DNA of 49,046 bases from an uncultured Bacilli bacterium (GTDB taxonomy: Bacteria > Bacillota_I > Bacilli_A > RF39 > UBA660). The position numbers and the translations under genes are program-made. Under the pieces are notes generated by a model, which saw only the letters and a program-made list of their open reading frames with translations, made no database searches and was not told the DNA's origin. The stretch spans positions 1 to 49,046 of the forward strand of contig CAKOSN010000011.1 in the NCBI GenBank assembly GCA_934102255.1, given 5' to 3'. Below are positions 7,886 to 16,125 of this stretch, one piece after another (the first letter of the stretch is position 1; each line of letters opens with the position of its first letter).

Positions 7886-9847
7886 TCAGTCAATTACATA
7901 AGGTTCATTTGCTGTTCCTGTTCCCCCAGATATTCTTACATCTGCTTTCAAATTTATTACAGGACGGGTACCAAAGCCGTAAACAACGTCGTTCCATTGG
8001 CTCAAATAGCCAAAGCTATTCAAACTCCACTCACCAGTAAAGCCGACCGTCGCATTAAAAACCGAAGGAGACATTGTCCAGTAATGTTGTGTAGAATAAG
8101 ACCAAGCCAATTTATTTACATGATCATAATCCATCCCAGAGAATACTAACTCATCATATGTTACTAAACCAACCGGATAAGTTAAGACCTTATTTCCTAT
8201 ACTAGAATCAGTAGTTGTATATAAATCTCGTTCTTTATTCGGACATGTAAACTGTGGACTCTTCTTTTCAAATCTTTGATAAGTTCCAAAATTACTATTA
8301 GCATTCGTGCCTATTCCATCACCACTAGCAAGAGTTCTATCGCCACAGAAACCAACGACATTAGATACATAACTACTATATCCTTTATCCGCTATATTGG
8401 TTTTATACCAATTATCAACTGCTGTCTTTATTGTTGAATTATTGGTATTATTATGTACTTCATCAAATGTTGTCCCATCCGGATTACCATACATATAGCC
8501 TACATAAGCAGGGTCGTTGTCATTGATATTAAATTGCGAATTGCCTATGGTTTGTTTTCCACCAGCGGCATTTTTTTCGGTTCCATCATAAATAAGTCTT
8601 ATGGAACCATCACCATTAATTCTTACAATCTGCCAATAAAAGCCAGCAAATTTAACGATATTATTCTTTACATTACCACGATAATAATACGTTGTTCCGT
8701 AATCATCTGTTCCTTGATATAAACCTTTATCAGACTTATCAGTTTCCAATTCTGTTTCAGTTAAAGTAGTGGCACTTAAATTATAAGTAATACTATCATA
8801 GGAAACATCATTCCATTTTGTTGTTCCAGTAGTCTTTGTAGCCCCAGTTATTTGATATACTGTAAGACTGCCCCAACCGCGATTTACGTACATCTTTTTA
8901 CTAACCTGATTATATGACATATATTCAGTTTGAAAATAATATTTAGTATCCCCACTAAAATCTAATGTCGTTGGATCAACATAGACAGGGTTGGATAATG
9001 AATACATGGCAGTCTCACTATTAAAAGTCTTAGTTGTAAACAATGCTATTTTAGTATCATCTTCCGTTAAGTCACTAGTTTGGTTATCACTTTTAATAGC
9101 TGTACTAGCTGGTTTAGTAGAATTTATCGTGGCCATAGAACCAGTCTTTTCGGTCCACTTAATAATGGGTGCCGTTTGGCTTAAATCAGTTTCTCCTTTA
9201 GCCTTTATCTTTTCTATAGCCATCTCAGGAGTAGTTTGATACTCATTAGCAAGTATCGCATCATGTAAAGTATCATAACCAGCATCTTTAGGATTCCAAC
9301 TACTAGGTGTTGCTAATATAACTATTTTAGATTTAAATAGTTTATTCATAGATTCCATATCTTCAACATCTTTATCCATCCAAAATCTTACGGTATAATC
9401 TACGGAATCATTATACGCTAAAGTTCCTTTAGCCAATATTCTTGATTCTATGCTACCAGTTATTACAGTATTAGTAGATTTATAATTAGTAAGTAACTTT
9501 ATTTCTTCATTATTAATCATTACATCTAAATACTTACTATTTAAAGTAGTACCTTCTAACATCTCAATATTAACAGTATATCCTGCTAACATATCACAAG
9601 TATTAGTTATCGTAAAAGAATAAGGTGTTAGTTTTTTACCTTCTTCATCACTTATAGGATACATATTATCCAAGTTAATTGCATTATTTTCATTAGTAAA
9701 TTCTAAATTAAAACATTTGCTTCCTGCTATATTATTATTTTCTTGAACTTTATTTAATAAATAATAACCATAACTTAATCCAATAGTTATAGTTAATATA
9801 CATAATATACTTATTGTTAATATTTTAATCTTTTTATTTTTTATCAT
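7886..9847 (-). CDS. large surface protein with TasA/camelysin-like N-domain
   Basis: About 653 aa from ATG at 9847, with AAGGAT 10 nt upstream; an in-frame TTG nine bases earlier is less likely. Membrane anchor at residues about 10-30. Next is a domain of about 150 aa (SYGYYLL...KCFNLEFTNENNAINLDNMYPISDEEGKKLTPYSF...) shared with the proteins at 23282 and 44724-46150 and resembling TasA/camelysin secreted proteins. A Thr/Ser-rich linker follows. The C-terminal tip (YYYRGNV..FAGFYWQIVRINGDGSIR...AYVGYMYG...GFCGDR...YWTMSP...RPVINLK) is shared with 10333-11673 and 27782-29029. It ends in TGA just outside the IS. Controlled by cassette 3, now OFF. Confidence 0.85.
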   Translation of the reverse strand: MIKNKKIKILTISILCILTITIGLSYGYYLLNKVQENNNIAGSKCFNLEFTNENNAINLDNMYPISDEEGKKLTPYSFTITNTCDMLAGYTVNIEMLEGTTLNSKYLDVMINNEEIKLLTNYKSTNTVITGSIESRILAKGTLAYNDSVDYTVRFWMDKDVEDMESMNKLFKSKIVILATPSSWNPKDAGYDTLHDAILANEYQTTPEMAIEKIKAKGETDLSQTAPIIKWTEKTGSMATINSTKPASTAIKSDNQTSDLTEDDTKIALFTTKTFNSETAMYSLSNPVYVDPTTLDFSGDTKYYFQTEYMSYNQVSKKMYVNRGWGSLTVYQITGATKTTGTTKWNDVSYDSITYNLSATTLTETELETDKSDKGLYQGTDDYGTTYYYRGNVKNNIVKFAGFYWQIVRINGDGSIRLIYDGTEKNAAGGKQTIGNSQFNINDNDPAYVGYMYGNPDGTTFDEVHNNTNNSTIKTAVDNWYKTNIADKGYSSYVSNVVGFCGDRTLASGDGIGTNANSNFGTYQRFEKKSPQFTCPNKERDLYTTTDSSIGNKVLTYPVGLVTYDELVFSGMDYDHVNKLAWSYSTQHYWTMSPSVFNATVGFTGEWSLNSFGYLSQWNDVVYGFGTRPVINLKADVRISGGTGTANEPYVID

Positions 9848-9943
9848 TCTTATCAAAATCCTTACTACTTTATTATTACCAATTTTTTAAAATTAATTAC
9901 TAAATCAGCGTAACCCACAGTGACCACTAGGTCGGAATTACGT

Positions 9944-10237
9944 ATTCATAGAGTATGTAACTCTATGAAAAATAGTTTGCAAAGCCAGTATTCATCTGGA
10001 TTTATAAATATCTGACCATAAATTTTGACCACAATAGAAATTAATTAATTGACTAATAATTAAGGCCCAAACTCCTATAATTACTGGGTTAACATAAAAA
10101 TTAATTGACCATAATTTTGACTATAATGAGTAAAAAAATAGGCTTTTAAAACCAATAAAACTGTGATATAGTTTATATATAAGTTAAAAATAAGGTAGCG
10201 AAAATACGCTTTCATAGAGTTACATACTCTATGAAAA
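9944..10237. other. invertible promoter cassette 3 (OFF orientation)
   Basis: Left site 9944-9970: ATTCATAGAG, spacer TATGTAA, CTCTATGAAA. Right site 10211-10237: TTTCATAGAG, spacer TTACATA, CTCTATGAAA. The spacers are exact reverse complements. TGACC boxes lie at 10013/10026 and 10106/10118. The promoter (10164-10172) reads rightward, away from the gene at 7886-9847. Confidence 0.88.
10164..10172 (+). promoter_or_regulatory. extended -10 promoter of cassette 3
   Basis: TGATATAGT followed by TTATATATAAGTTAAAAATA. It reads rightward into the terminator at 10280-10327. Confidence 0.72.
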
Positions 10238-10279
10238 TGACCAGAAAAATAGTATATACAATTTCTTAAAAAGTATGTA

Positions 10280-10327
10280 AAAAACTAATAGAAGTAATCA
10301 TATTTTATGAAAATTCTATTAGTTTTT
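10280..10327. terminator. bidirectional terminator between cassette 3 and the next surface gene
   Basis: AAAAACTAATAGAA (10280-10293) pairs with TTCTATTAGTTTTT (10314-10327), giving A/T tracts on both sides of a strong stem. It ends the minus-strand gene at 10333 and would also stop OFF-oriented transcription from cassette 3. Confidence 0.8.
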
Positions 10328-10332
10328 CTTCT

Positions 10333-11673
10333 TTAATTTTCTGTCATTCGATAAGGGTCATTTAAAGTTCCTGAACCATATTTTATAACATCGCTCTTTA
10401 AATTAACCACAGGACGAATTTCACGACTTGAAGTACTATTATTATCATCCAATAATCCTGAAGCAGAAACTATTAATATAAACGAAAAATATTTTCCATT
10501 ACCATCATATGAAGAATAAAAACCTGAAGGACTCATCGTCCAATATGCCTTACTAATATCTAAATAATTTGAGCTAGATTTAGTATAATTCCAATATCCA
10601 TCAAAAACGCCACCACTACTGCCTGCAAGCATTACTTCATCCGCCGTCATTGTAGCAATCGGATACTTTAGCAACTTATTACCATTATTTGAAGCAGATG
10701 TAGTATATAAATCATTTTTTTGTAAACACTTTAAATTTGGAATACTTGCTACTACTCGACCATATCCATTATAATAACCAGAAGTAGTACCAGTACCACT
10801 ATCAGAACTAGAAGAAAGAGTTTTTCTGTCACCGCAAAAACCAGTATCAGCCAAATAATTTGCATAATTAACTTTTAGTTTATCTTCATACCAACTATCA
10901 ATACTTTTCTTTAAATCAGAGTTATTAACATTTTTATGTGTTTCATCATAAGTTGCTGAACTTGCTGTTCCATACATATATCCTACATAAGCATTATCAT
11001 CACTTAACGAATTAAATTGAATTGACGAACCCGTTGTATCATTTAAAACAATTCTAACCGTCCCATCACCATTAATTCTAATAATCCTCCAAGTTAAACC
11101 AGCAAAACTCACATAATTATTTTCTACACTACCTCTATAGTAATAACTTGTACCATAATCATCTTCGGCTGCAAATACTCCTGCTTCCTTAGACTCACAA
11201 TCACTACAAGCTGATTTAGAAAAATCAGGACTAAAAGTATTTAAATTAAAAGTAATACCAGATATAGTTTTTATTTCTTGAGTTTTAAAAGCAACTTTAC
11301 ATTTAACTCTAAAACCATTACCCATATTAGTCATTTTAATTGACCATAACGAGTTATCCCAAGTAGCAGTTGCCTCATTATCACAAGCAACACTAGTACC
11401 TTCTACGCCTGTATTTTGCTTAGGAAAAGTACTAGTACCGGTTTCTCCATCTAAAGTATAACTTAATACAACATCCCCATATATAAATTCACCAACAGTT
11501 GTTCTTACTACATCTTCTTCACTTGATACAAAAAACTTAGAATAAGTAAAATAAATACCTAAGACCAAACATATTAAACAAGGTATACATATATAAAAAT
11601 ACTTAACATAACTTCTTAACCATTTCCTATATCTTAACTTAGTCAAATATTTATTCTTATCAAATTTTTTCAT
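10333..11673 (-). CDS. surface protein under phase-variable control, predicted ON
   Basis: 446 aa. The N-terminus (MKKFDKNKYLTK), the membrane anchor (about 26-46) and the following YSKFFVSSEEDVVRTTVGEFIYGD are nearly identical to the protein at 62-1408. Cysteine stalk (VACDNEAT...WDNSLW...KCKVAF) at about 80-130. The C-terminal tip at about 160-440 (YYYRGSVENNYVSFAGLTWRIIRINGDG, NAYVGYMYG, GFCGDR, KAYWTMSPSGF, RPVVNLK) is shared with the proteins at 7886 and 27782. Cassette 4 immediately upstream has its promoter pointing at this gene, so it is the only cassette-controlled gene predicted to be expressed in this sequence. Confidence 0.87.
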   Translation of the reverse strand: MKKFDKNKYLTKLRYRKWLRSYVKYFYICIPCLICLVLGIYFTYSKFFVSSEEDVVRTTVGEFIYGDVVLSYTLDGETGTSTFPKQNTGVEGTSVACDNEATATWDNSLWSIKMTNMGNGFRVKCKVAFKTQEIKTISGITFNLNTFSPDFSKSACSDCESKEAGVFAAEDDYGTSYYYRGSVENNYVSFAGLTWRIIRINGDGTVRIVLNDTTGSSIQFNSLSDDNAYVGYMYGTASSATYDETHKNVNNSDLKKSIDSWYEDKLKVNYANYLADTGFCGDRKTLSSSSDSGTGTTSGYYNGYGRVVASIPNLKCLQKNDLYTTSASNNGNKLLKYPIATMTADEVMLAGSSGGVFDGYWNYTKSSSNYLDISKAYWTMSPSGFYSSYDGNGKYFSFILIVSASGLLDDNNSTSSREIRPVVNLKSDVIKYGSGTLNDPYRMTEN

Positions 11674-11734
11674 TACAAATCATCCAATCTAAAAGCTAAC
11701 AGTCCAAAATAGTTGCTTTACATCTTGTTTACAT

Positions 11735-12024
11735 TTTCATAGAGTTAAAAGCTCTATGAAAGCTTAAAATCGGTGGCTATTTTTAACTTATACATTAAAT
11801 ATAACATATAATTTAGGATTATTCTATATAAATTTTATGGTATTTGGAGCAATTATTGGTCAAAATTATGGTCAGAAAAAAGTGTAAAGTTTTCTTTATT
11901 TATAGGGCTTTAATGGCGTCAAGTAAAAAATGAATGAGAGTTCTATTGTGGTCAAATTTCTGGTCAAAAGGCTGTTGAAGCTAGTATTTACCTAGAATTT
12001 CATAGAGCTTTTAACTCTATGAAA
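11735..12024. other. invertible promoter cassette 4 (ON orientation)
   Basis: Left site 11735-11761: TTTCATAGAG, spacer TTAAAAG, CTCTATGAAA. Right site 11998-12024: TTTCATAGAG, spacer CTTTTAA, CTCTATGAAA. The spacers are exact reverse complements. The interior is reversed relative to the other six cassettes: its reverse complement aligns well with the interior of cassette 5, including GACCAGAAATTTGACCACAA and the AATGTATAARTTAAAAATAG promoter tail. GGTCA boxes (reverse TGACC) lie at 11858/11870 and 11950/11962. The promoter points left into 10333-11673. Confidence 0.9.
11798..11806 (-). promoter_or_regulatory. extended -10 promoter of cassette 4, facing its gene
   Basis: TGTTATATT on the minus strand, followed by TAATGTATAAGTTAAAAATA and then the left recombination site. 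It is about 125 bp from the start codon of 10333-11673. In the flipped state it would instead read toward the recombinase gene at 12201. Confidence 0.78.
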
Positions 12025-12078
12025 ATCAAAAAAATATAACATACCCCTACAATACCGGTGTTAAAACTCTTGCAAAAG

Positions 12079-12117
12079 AACTGTTTATTTAATAAACTAT
12101 AATAGACAGTTTTTTTA
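12079..12117 (+). promoter_or_regulatory. hairpin and TATAAT region upstream of the recombinase
   Basis: AACTGT (12079-12084) can pair with ACAGTT (12106-12111) before a run of T, forming a weak terminator. Inside lies a perfect palindrome GTTTATT-T-AATAAAC (12083-12097) abutting TATAAT (12098-12103). The palindrome could be an operator at the recombinase's own promoter, or the whole could be an attenuator for transcripts arriving from a flipped cassette 4. Sequence alone cannot separate the two. Confidence 0.45.
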
Positions 12118-12200
12118 ATACAATAATAATAGGCTAAAACTAAAATATATGTATATAACAATTAAAAATTGCCATACTATAACTGATTGGAGAGATAAAA

Positions 12201-13268
12201 ATGGGACGTAAGGGAGAAAGTATTTTTAGAAGAAATGACGGCCGTTATGAAGCCCGCTATATAAAAAACTATATTGGTGATACAGCAAGATACGGTTATA
12301 TTTACGGACATACATATAGCGAAGTAAAAGAAAAACGTCGTCGAGTAATGATGGAAAAAGAGCATAAATCTCCTACTAGTAAAGGACGTTTTTCGGTCTA
12401 TATTTTAAGATGGCTAGAATTTAAAAAAGATAAAATAAAACTATCCAGTTATGCTACTTATGCTAACAAAATAAAAAAACATATTATGCCAGACTTAGGT
12501 GATTATAAATTAAGTTCCTTAGATAGAGAAACTATCGAAAACTATCTTAGTACTAAAAGTATTTTTTTAGAAACCAACACGGTTCATGAACTAGGTATGA
12601 TTTTAAAACAAATTATTAAATTTTGTCATTTACATATTGATTTTGATGTACCAATTAAAAAGAAAAAAAATATCGAAGTATTCCAAAAAGAAGAAATTAT
12701 TCGTTTAGAAAACAATACTCTTCACTCTGATGACCCCTATTGTCTAGGAATTGGTCTTTGTTTATATACTGGCATTCGTATCGGTGAACTATGTGCTCTT
12801 CGTAAAGAAAATTTTGATTTAAAAAACGGTTTAATCTACATAAACCATACTTTAATAAGAGTTCGCTCTGATAATTTTGATAATAAAACTCGTGTTGTAT
12901 TAGATGACCCTAAAACTAATAATTCTAACCGTGTTGTTCCTATTGCTAATAAGTTATTACAACCTTTAACTGAGTATTTAAATACATTCACTAGTGAAAA
13001 AAACTATTTTCTAACTAATTCATTTCACTATGTTGAACCACGTTCTTACTATAATAAATATTTATTTTATTTAAATAAATGGGGTATTAAAAAACATAAA
13101 TTCCATGCCTTAAGACACACCTTTGCTACTAATGCTATTGAAAAGAATATGGATGTTAAAGCCCTAGCAGAAGTCTTAGGTCATTCTAATGTTAGTATCA
13201 CTTTAAATTTATATGTTCATCCTTCTTTATCTTATAAAAGAGATTGTATTGATAAAATATATAGTTAA
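12201..13268 (+). CDS. tyrosine recombinase, candidate invertase of the promoter cassettes
   Basis: 355 aa, ATG preceded by GGAGAG. Residues 1-50 (GESIFRRNDGRYEARY...GYIYGHTYSEVKEK) match the arm-binding N-domain of Tn916-type integrases. A core-binding SAM-like domain spans about 63-150, the catalytic domain 160-355. Catalytic residues: R193 (TGIRIGE), K238 (DPKTNNSNR), H302 and R305 (HALRHTF), H328 (LGHSN) and nucleophile Y338 (LNLYVHP). All are present, so it should be active. It starts 177 bp from the right site of cassette 4. No excisionase, phage or conjugation genes are near, which argues for a resident invertase rather than an element integrase. Confidence 0.88.
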   Translation: MGRKGESIFRRNDGRYEARYIKNYIGDTARYGYIYGHTYSEVKEKRRRVMMEKEHKSPTSKGRFSVYILRWLEFKKDKIKLSSYATYANKIKKHIMPDLGDYKLSSLDRETIENYLSTKSIFLETNTVHELGMILKQIIKFCHLHIDFDVPIKKKKNIEVFQKEEIIRLENNTLHSDDPYCLGIGLCLYTGIRIGELCALRKENFDLKNGLIYINHTLIRVRSDNFDNKTRVVLDDPKTNNSNRVVPIANKLLQPLTEYLNTFTSEKNYFLTNSFHYVEPRSYYNKYLFYLNKWGIKKHKFHALRHTFATNAIEKNMDVKALAEVLGHSNVSITLNLYVHPSLSYKRDCIDKIYS

Positions 13269-13269
13269 A

Positions 13270-13309
13270 AAGCCTTAAATACGGTTTAATCCATACTTAA
13301 GACTTTTTT
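13270..13309. terminator. bidirectional terminator between convergent genes
   Basis: Imperfect stem AAGCCTTAAATACGG / CCATACTTAAGACTT with A/T tracts at both ends. It lies between the recombinase (plus) and the membrane protein gene (minus), overlapping the latter's stop. Confidence 0.6.
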
Positions 13310-14958
13310 TCTTTTTCAATTAATTTTTTAAGACTATAAATTATTATTCCTAATAAAGTTATTAACGATATCTCCGAACATACTCTATACATCGTACTAC
13401 CTTCAAAAGTTAATTTATATTTACCAGTACTTAAATTAGCTTCCAAGAAGCCATGAGAACTTTCTTTTATATCTACACTATTATTATTTTCATCTACTAA
13501 CTTATAACCATAATAGAAGATTCTTGGCATTTCATAAGTACCATTATTTAGAATATTAAATTCAATACTTGGAAAATCATTATTTACCACTTCAACTTCT
13601 TCTTTGGTATCAACATTTATAACATTATGACTACGATTATTATAATACTCCATGTCATCATCCATTAAACTTACTGGCATATATTCTCTTTGATATCCTA
13701 ATCCAAAAGAATAATCAAGGTCATTTGCTATATTATCTGTGGCAAAATGAATACTTAAGAAACCAGGAATCAATATGCCAATTACACATAGTCCTTTAAC
13801 CCATAATTTTGATTTTTTTAAAGCCTCTGGCCCAATAAGGGCAAAACCAAGGATTACAAGTGTTACTAAACGCCACCCAAATTGAATCATAAATAAACTA
13901 TAAGGCATAATCTTCCAAGGTGAATATCTAGTTGACATTATAAAACTAATTAAAGTAAATATTCCAATTAATTTATATTTATCTTCTTTAAAAATACTTC
14001 TCTTCTTTATTAAGACATAACCAATTAATCCTAAAGTTACAATCGAAAAGTAAAAATATATTCCCGAATAATCAACAGGTAATAAATACTCTATTCCCCA
14101 AAGGGTAGTATGCCAAATGCCAAGCGACATAACCCATTTTTTATAAACCATATAATTACCTAAGAACTTATGTTCAAATAATGGTTCAAAGAAGAATGCT
14201 GTTAATAATAAAACTATGACACTTGCCTTTATAAAAGGCACTATAAACTCTTTTTTAAATACCTTTTTATAAAAACATAAAAGAGTAATAGCTAGAAAAA
14301 TTGTTACATATATCATCATTGTAAAATGCGATAAAATGCCCCCTACATACCCTATTATAAAACAAGGATAAAACCACTTTTCATTACCTTCCAATAACTC
14401 TTTAACACCTAATATTACCAATGGTAAAAAGATAAACAAAATACTTTCCGCCTCAGCATCTCTTACATATATTTCATTCAAATGATAACTACTACTTAAA
14501 TAAATAACACTAGCTATAAATGCTAATAACTTATTCTTACTGAATCGGTAACTACATATATACATTGTTACTCCCGATAAGAAGAACGTAAATAAGTAAA
14601 ATACTTTAATACTACCAGTTAAACTAACATTAAAATTATCTAAAAAGTAAGAAAGATATGCACATATTGTATGAAAAATTGGTGGATAAAATAACCTACT
14701 TCCATACCCAAAACCATTTCCTATATTAGGCAATATCTTCCCAGTTATTCCACTTAGAAAATTAGTACTAATTAGTTCTTTAATGCTTGAAATAGTCGTC
14801 AAGTGATACATCGTATCATTACCTACATGATATTCATTTAAAAATAGTGGTAACATCAAAACAAAAGAAACCAGAAATATACCTAAAATCATTACCCAAT
14901 GTTTATCTAACCTTATTTGCCAAGCCTTGCTCTTTAATTTACTTTTATTCTTCGCCAT
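13297..14958 (-). CDS. GT-C-like multi-pass membrane protein (PTPS-related/YfhO type)
   Basis: About 553 aa. The start is ATG at 14958, 8 nt after AGGAGG; the in-frame GTG at 14967 is part of that ribosome site. About 12 membrane segments. Just after TM1 comes HVGNDTMYHLTTISSI with acidic residues typical of GT-C glycosyltransferase first loops; YVRDAEAES follows further on. C-terminal extracellular beta-rich segment at about 430-525, then a last TM. It resembles membrane proteins with the 6-pyruvoyl-tetrahydropterin-synthase-related domain, thought to act on lipid-linked sugars in cell envelope synthesis. The substrate is unknown. It overlaps the 3' end of rmuC by 14 nt, suggesting co-transcription. 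Confidence 0.75.
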   Translation of the reverse strand: MAKNKSKLKSKAWQIRLDKHWVMILGIFLVSFVLMLPLFLNEYHVGNDTMYHLTTISSIKELISTNFLSGITGKILPNIGNGFGYGSRLFYPPIFHTICAYLSYFLDNFNVSLTGSIKVFYLFTFFLSGVTMYICSYRFSKNKLLAFIASVIYLSSSYHLNEIYVRDAEAESILFIFLPLVILGVKELLEGNEKWFYPCFIIGYVGGILSHFTMMIYVTIFLAITLLCFYKKVFKKEFIVPFIKASVIVLLLTAFFFEPLFEHKFLGNYMVYKKWVMSLGIWHTTLWGIEYLLPVDYSGIYFYFSIVTLGLIGYVLIKKRSIFKEDKYKLIGIFTLISFIMSTRYSPWKIMPYSLFMIQFGWRLVTLVILGFALIGPEALKKSKLWVKGLCVIGILIPGFLSIHFATDNIANDLDYSFGLGYQREYMPVSLMDDDMEYYNNRSHNVINVDTKEEVEVVNNDFPSIEFNILNNGTYEMPRIFYYGYKLVDENNNSVDIKESSHGFLEANLSTGKYKLTFEGSTMYRVCSEISLITLLGIIIYSLKKLIEKEKKS

Positions 14959-16039
14959 AATAATCACCTCCTTTATTTTCTATTCCTTGTAAATTAACTT
15001 CATTAATTGAAGCAAACCTTGAAGTAATCTTATCGGTTGTGATATTGATATCTTTAACATCCTTTGATACCGCATCAATATTCTTGGATAACTTATCCCA
15101 ACGTACACGATACTTTTGAAACTCATCACTTAAATGTGATAATTCACTAGCTATAACTTTAGCATATTTATCTCTTTTCATGTTTTGTAATATCATACTA
15201 ATTGTTGATAAAGTACTGACTAAAGTCGTTGGCGATGTTATAAAAACATTATTTTTATAAGCATAAGATACTAACTCGGGATAATAAGCATTAATCTCCG
15301 CAAATATAGCCTCAGCTGGCAAAAACATTATAGCTTGATAACTAGTCTCTCCTTTAATAATATACTTATTTTTAATAGCATCTATATGTTTCTTTACATC
15401 ACTCTTAAAACTCTTAGCATACATATTTCTTAAATCCAGACTTAATTCTCTATCAACCATTTTTTGATAATTTTCTAAGGGAAACTTACTATCTATACAA
15501 ATATGTCCCAGTGGTTCTGGGGCAAATATAATAGAATCAGCTATATAACCATTACTTAAAGTATACTGTAACTGATAAATATCTTTATTACCTTCACCAA
15601 AAATACTACTTAATATATAATTTAAACTAACTTCACCATAGATACCCCTAGTCTTCTTATCCGTTAAAACACCTTGTAAAGCTACAATATCACTACTTAA
15701 GTTATCTATTCTTTTTTGAGCTTCATCTATCTTACTTAATCTTTCTAATATATTAGTAAAAGTCTTATTAGTTTCTTTAAAGTTTTCATCTAAATTAAGA
15801 TTAACTCTTTCATTTATTTTTAATAAATTATTAGTAATTTCATTATTTAAAGACTTAAAATCATCATTTAATCCCTTACTAAAATCAAATTTAAAATCTA
15901 ATATATCTTTAGTAAGTTTAGTTTCCATTTTACCTAGTCTTTCCACTATATCACTATTATTACTTCTTTTTTTACTTACTATTACAACTATTAATAAAAT
16001 TATAACAACACATAATAATCCAATTATTATATAATCCAT
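14945..16039 (-). CDS. rmuC: RmuC-family DNA recombination protein
   Basis: 364 aa. N-terminal membrane segment (about 3-22), coiled coil (about 30-125), then the RmuC nuclease-like core with TRGIYGEVSLNYIL, DSIIFAPE and ICIDSKFPLENY, which contain the conserved GE, D and DxK residues of this PD-(D/E)XK-related family. RmuC limits recombination at inverted repeats in E. coli, which is notable in a genome region rich in inverted sites, though any link is speculative. AAAGGAAG lies upstream of the ATG. Confidence 0.92.
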   Translation of the reverse strand: MDYIIIGLLCVVIILLIVVIVSKKRSNNSDIVERLGKMETKLTKDILDFKFDFSKGLNDDFKSLNNEITNNLLKINERVNLNLDENFKETNKTFTNILERLSKIDEAQKRIDNLSSDIVALQGVLTDKKTRGIYGEVSLNYILSSIFGEGNKDIYQLQYTLSNGYIADSIIFAPEPLGHICIDSKFPLENYQKMVDRELSLDLRNMYAKSFKSDVKKHIDAIKNKYIIKGETSYQAIMFLPAEAIFAEINAYYPELVSYAYKNNVFITSPTTLVSTLSTISMILQNMKRDKYAKVIASELSHLSDEFQKYRVRWDKLSKNIDAVSKDVKDINITTDKITSRFASINEVNLQGIENKGGDYYGEE

Positions 16040-16125
16040 AGATACTTCCTTTCGCTAATCTAATTATACAATTTATTTTATTTTATATCTACTAAAAGCT
16101 AACGAAAAAAAGCATAGAAAATCTT

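Noticed and set aside
12201..13268. Recombinase as the integrase of an integrated element
   Set aside because: No tRNA, attachment repeats, excisionase, phage or conjugation genes are near, and it lies against an invertible cassette. This lowers but does not exclude the element origin.
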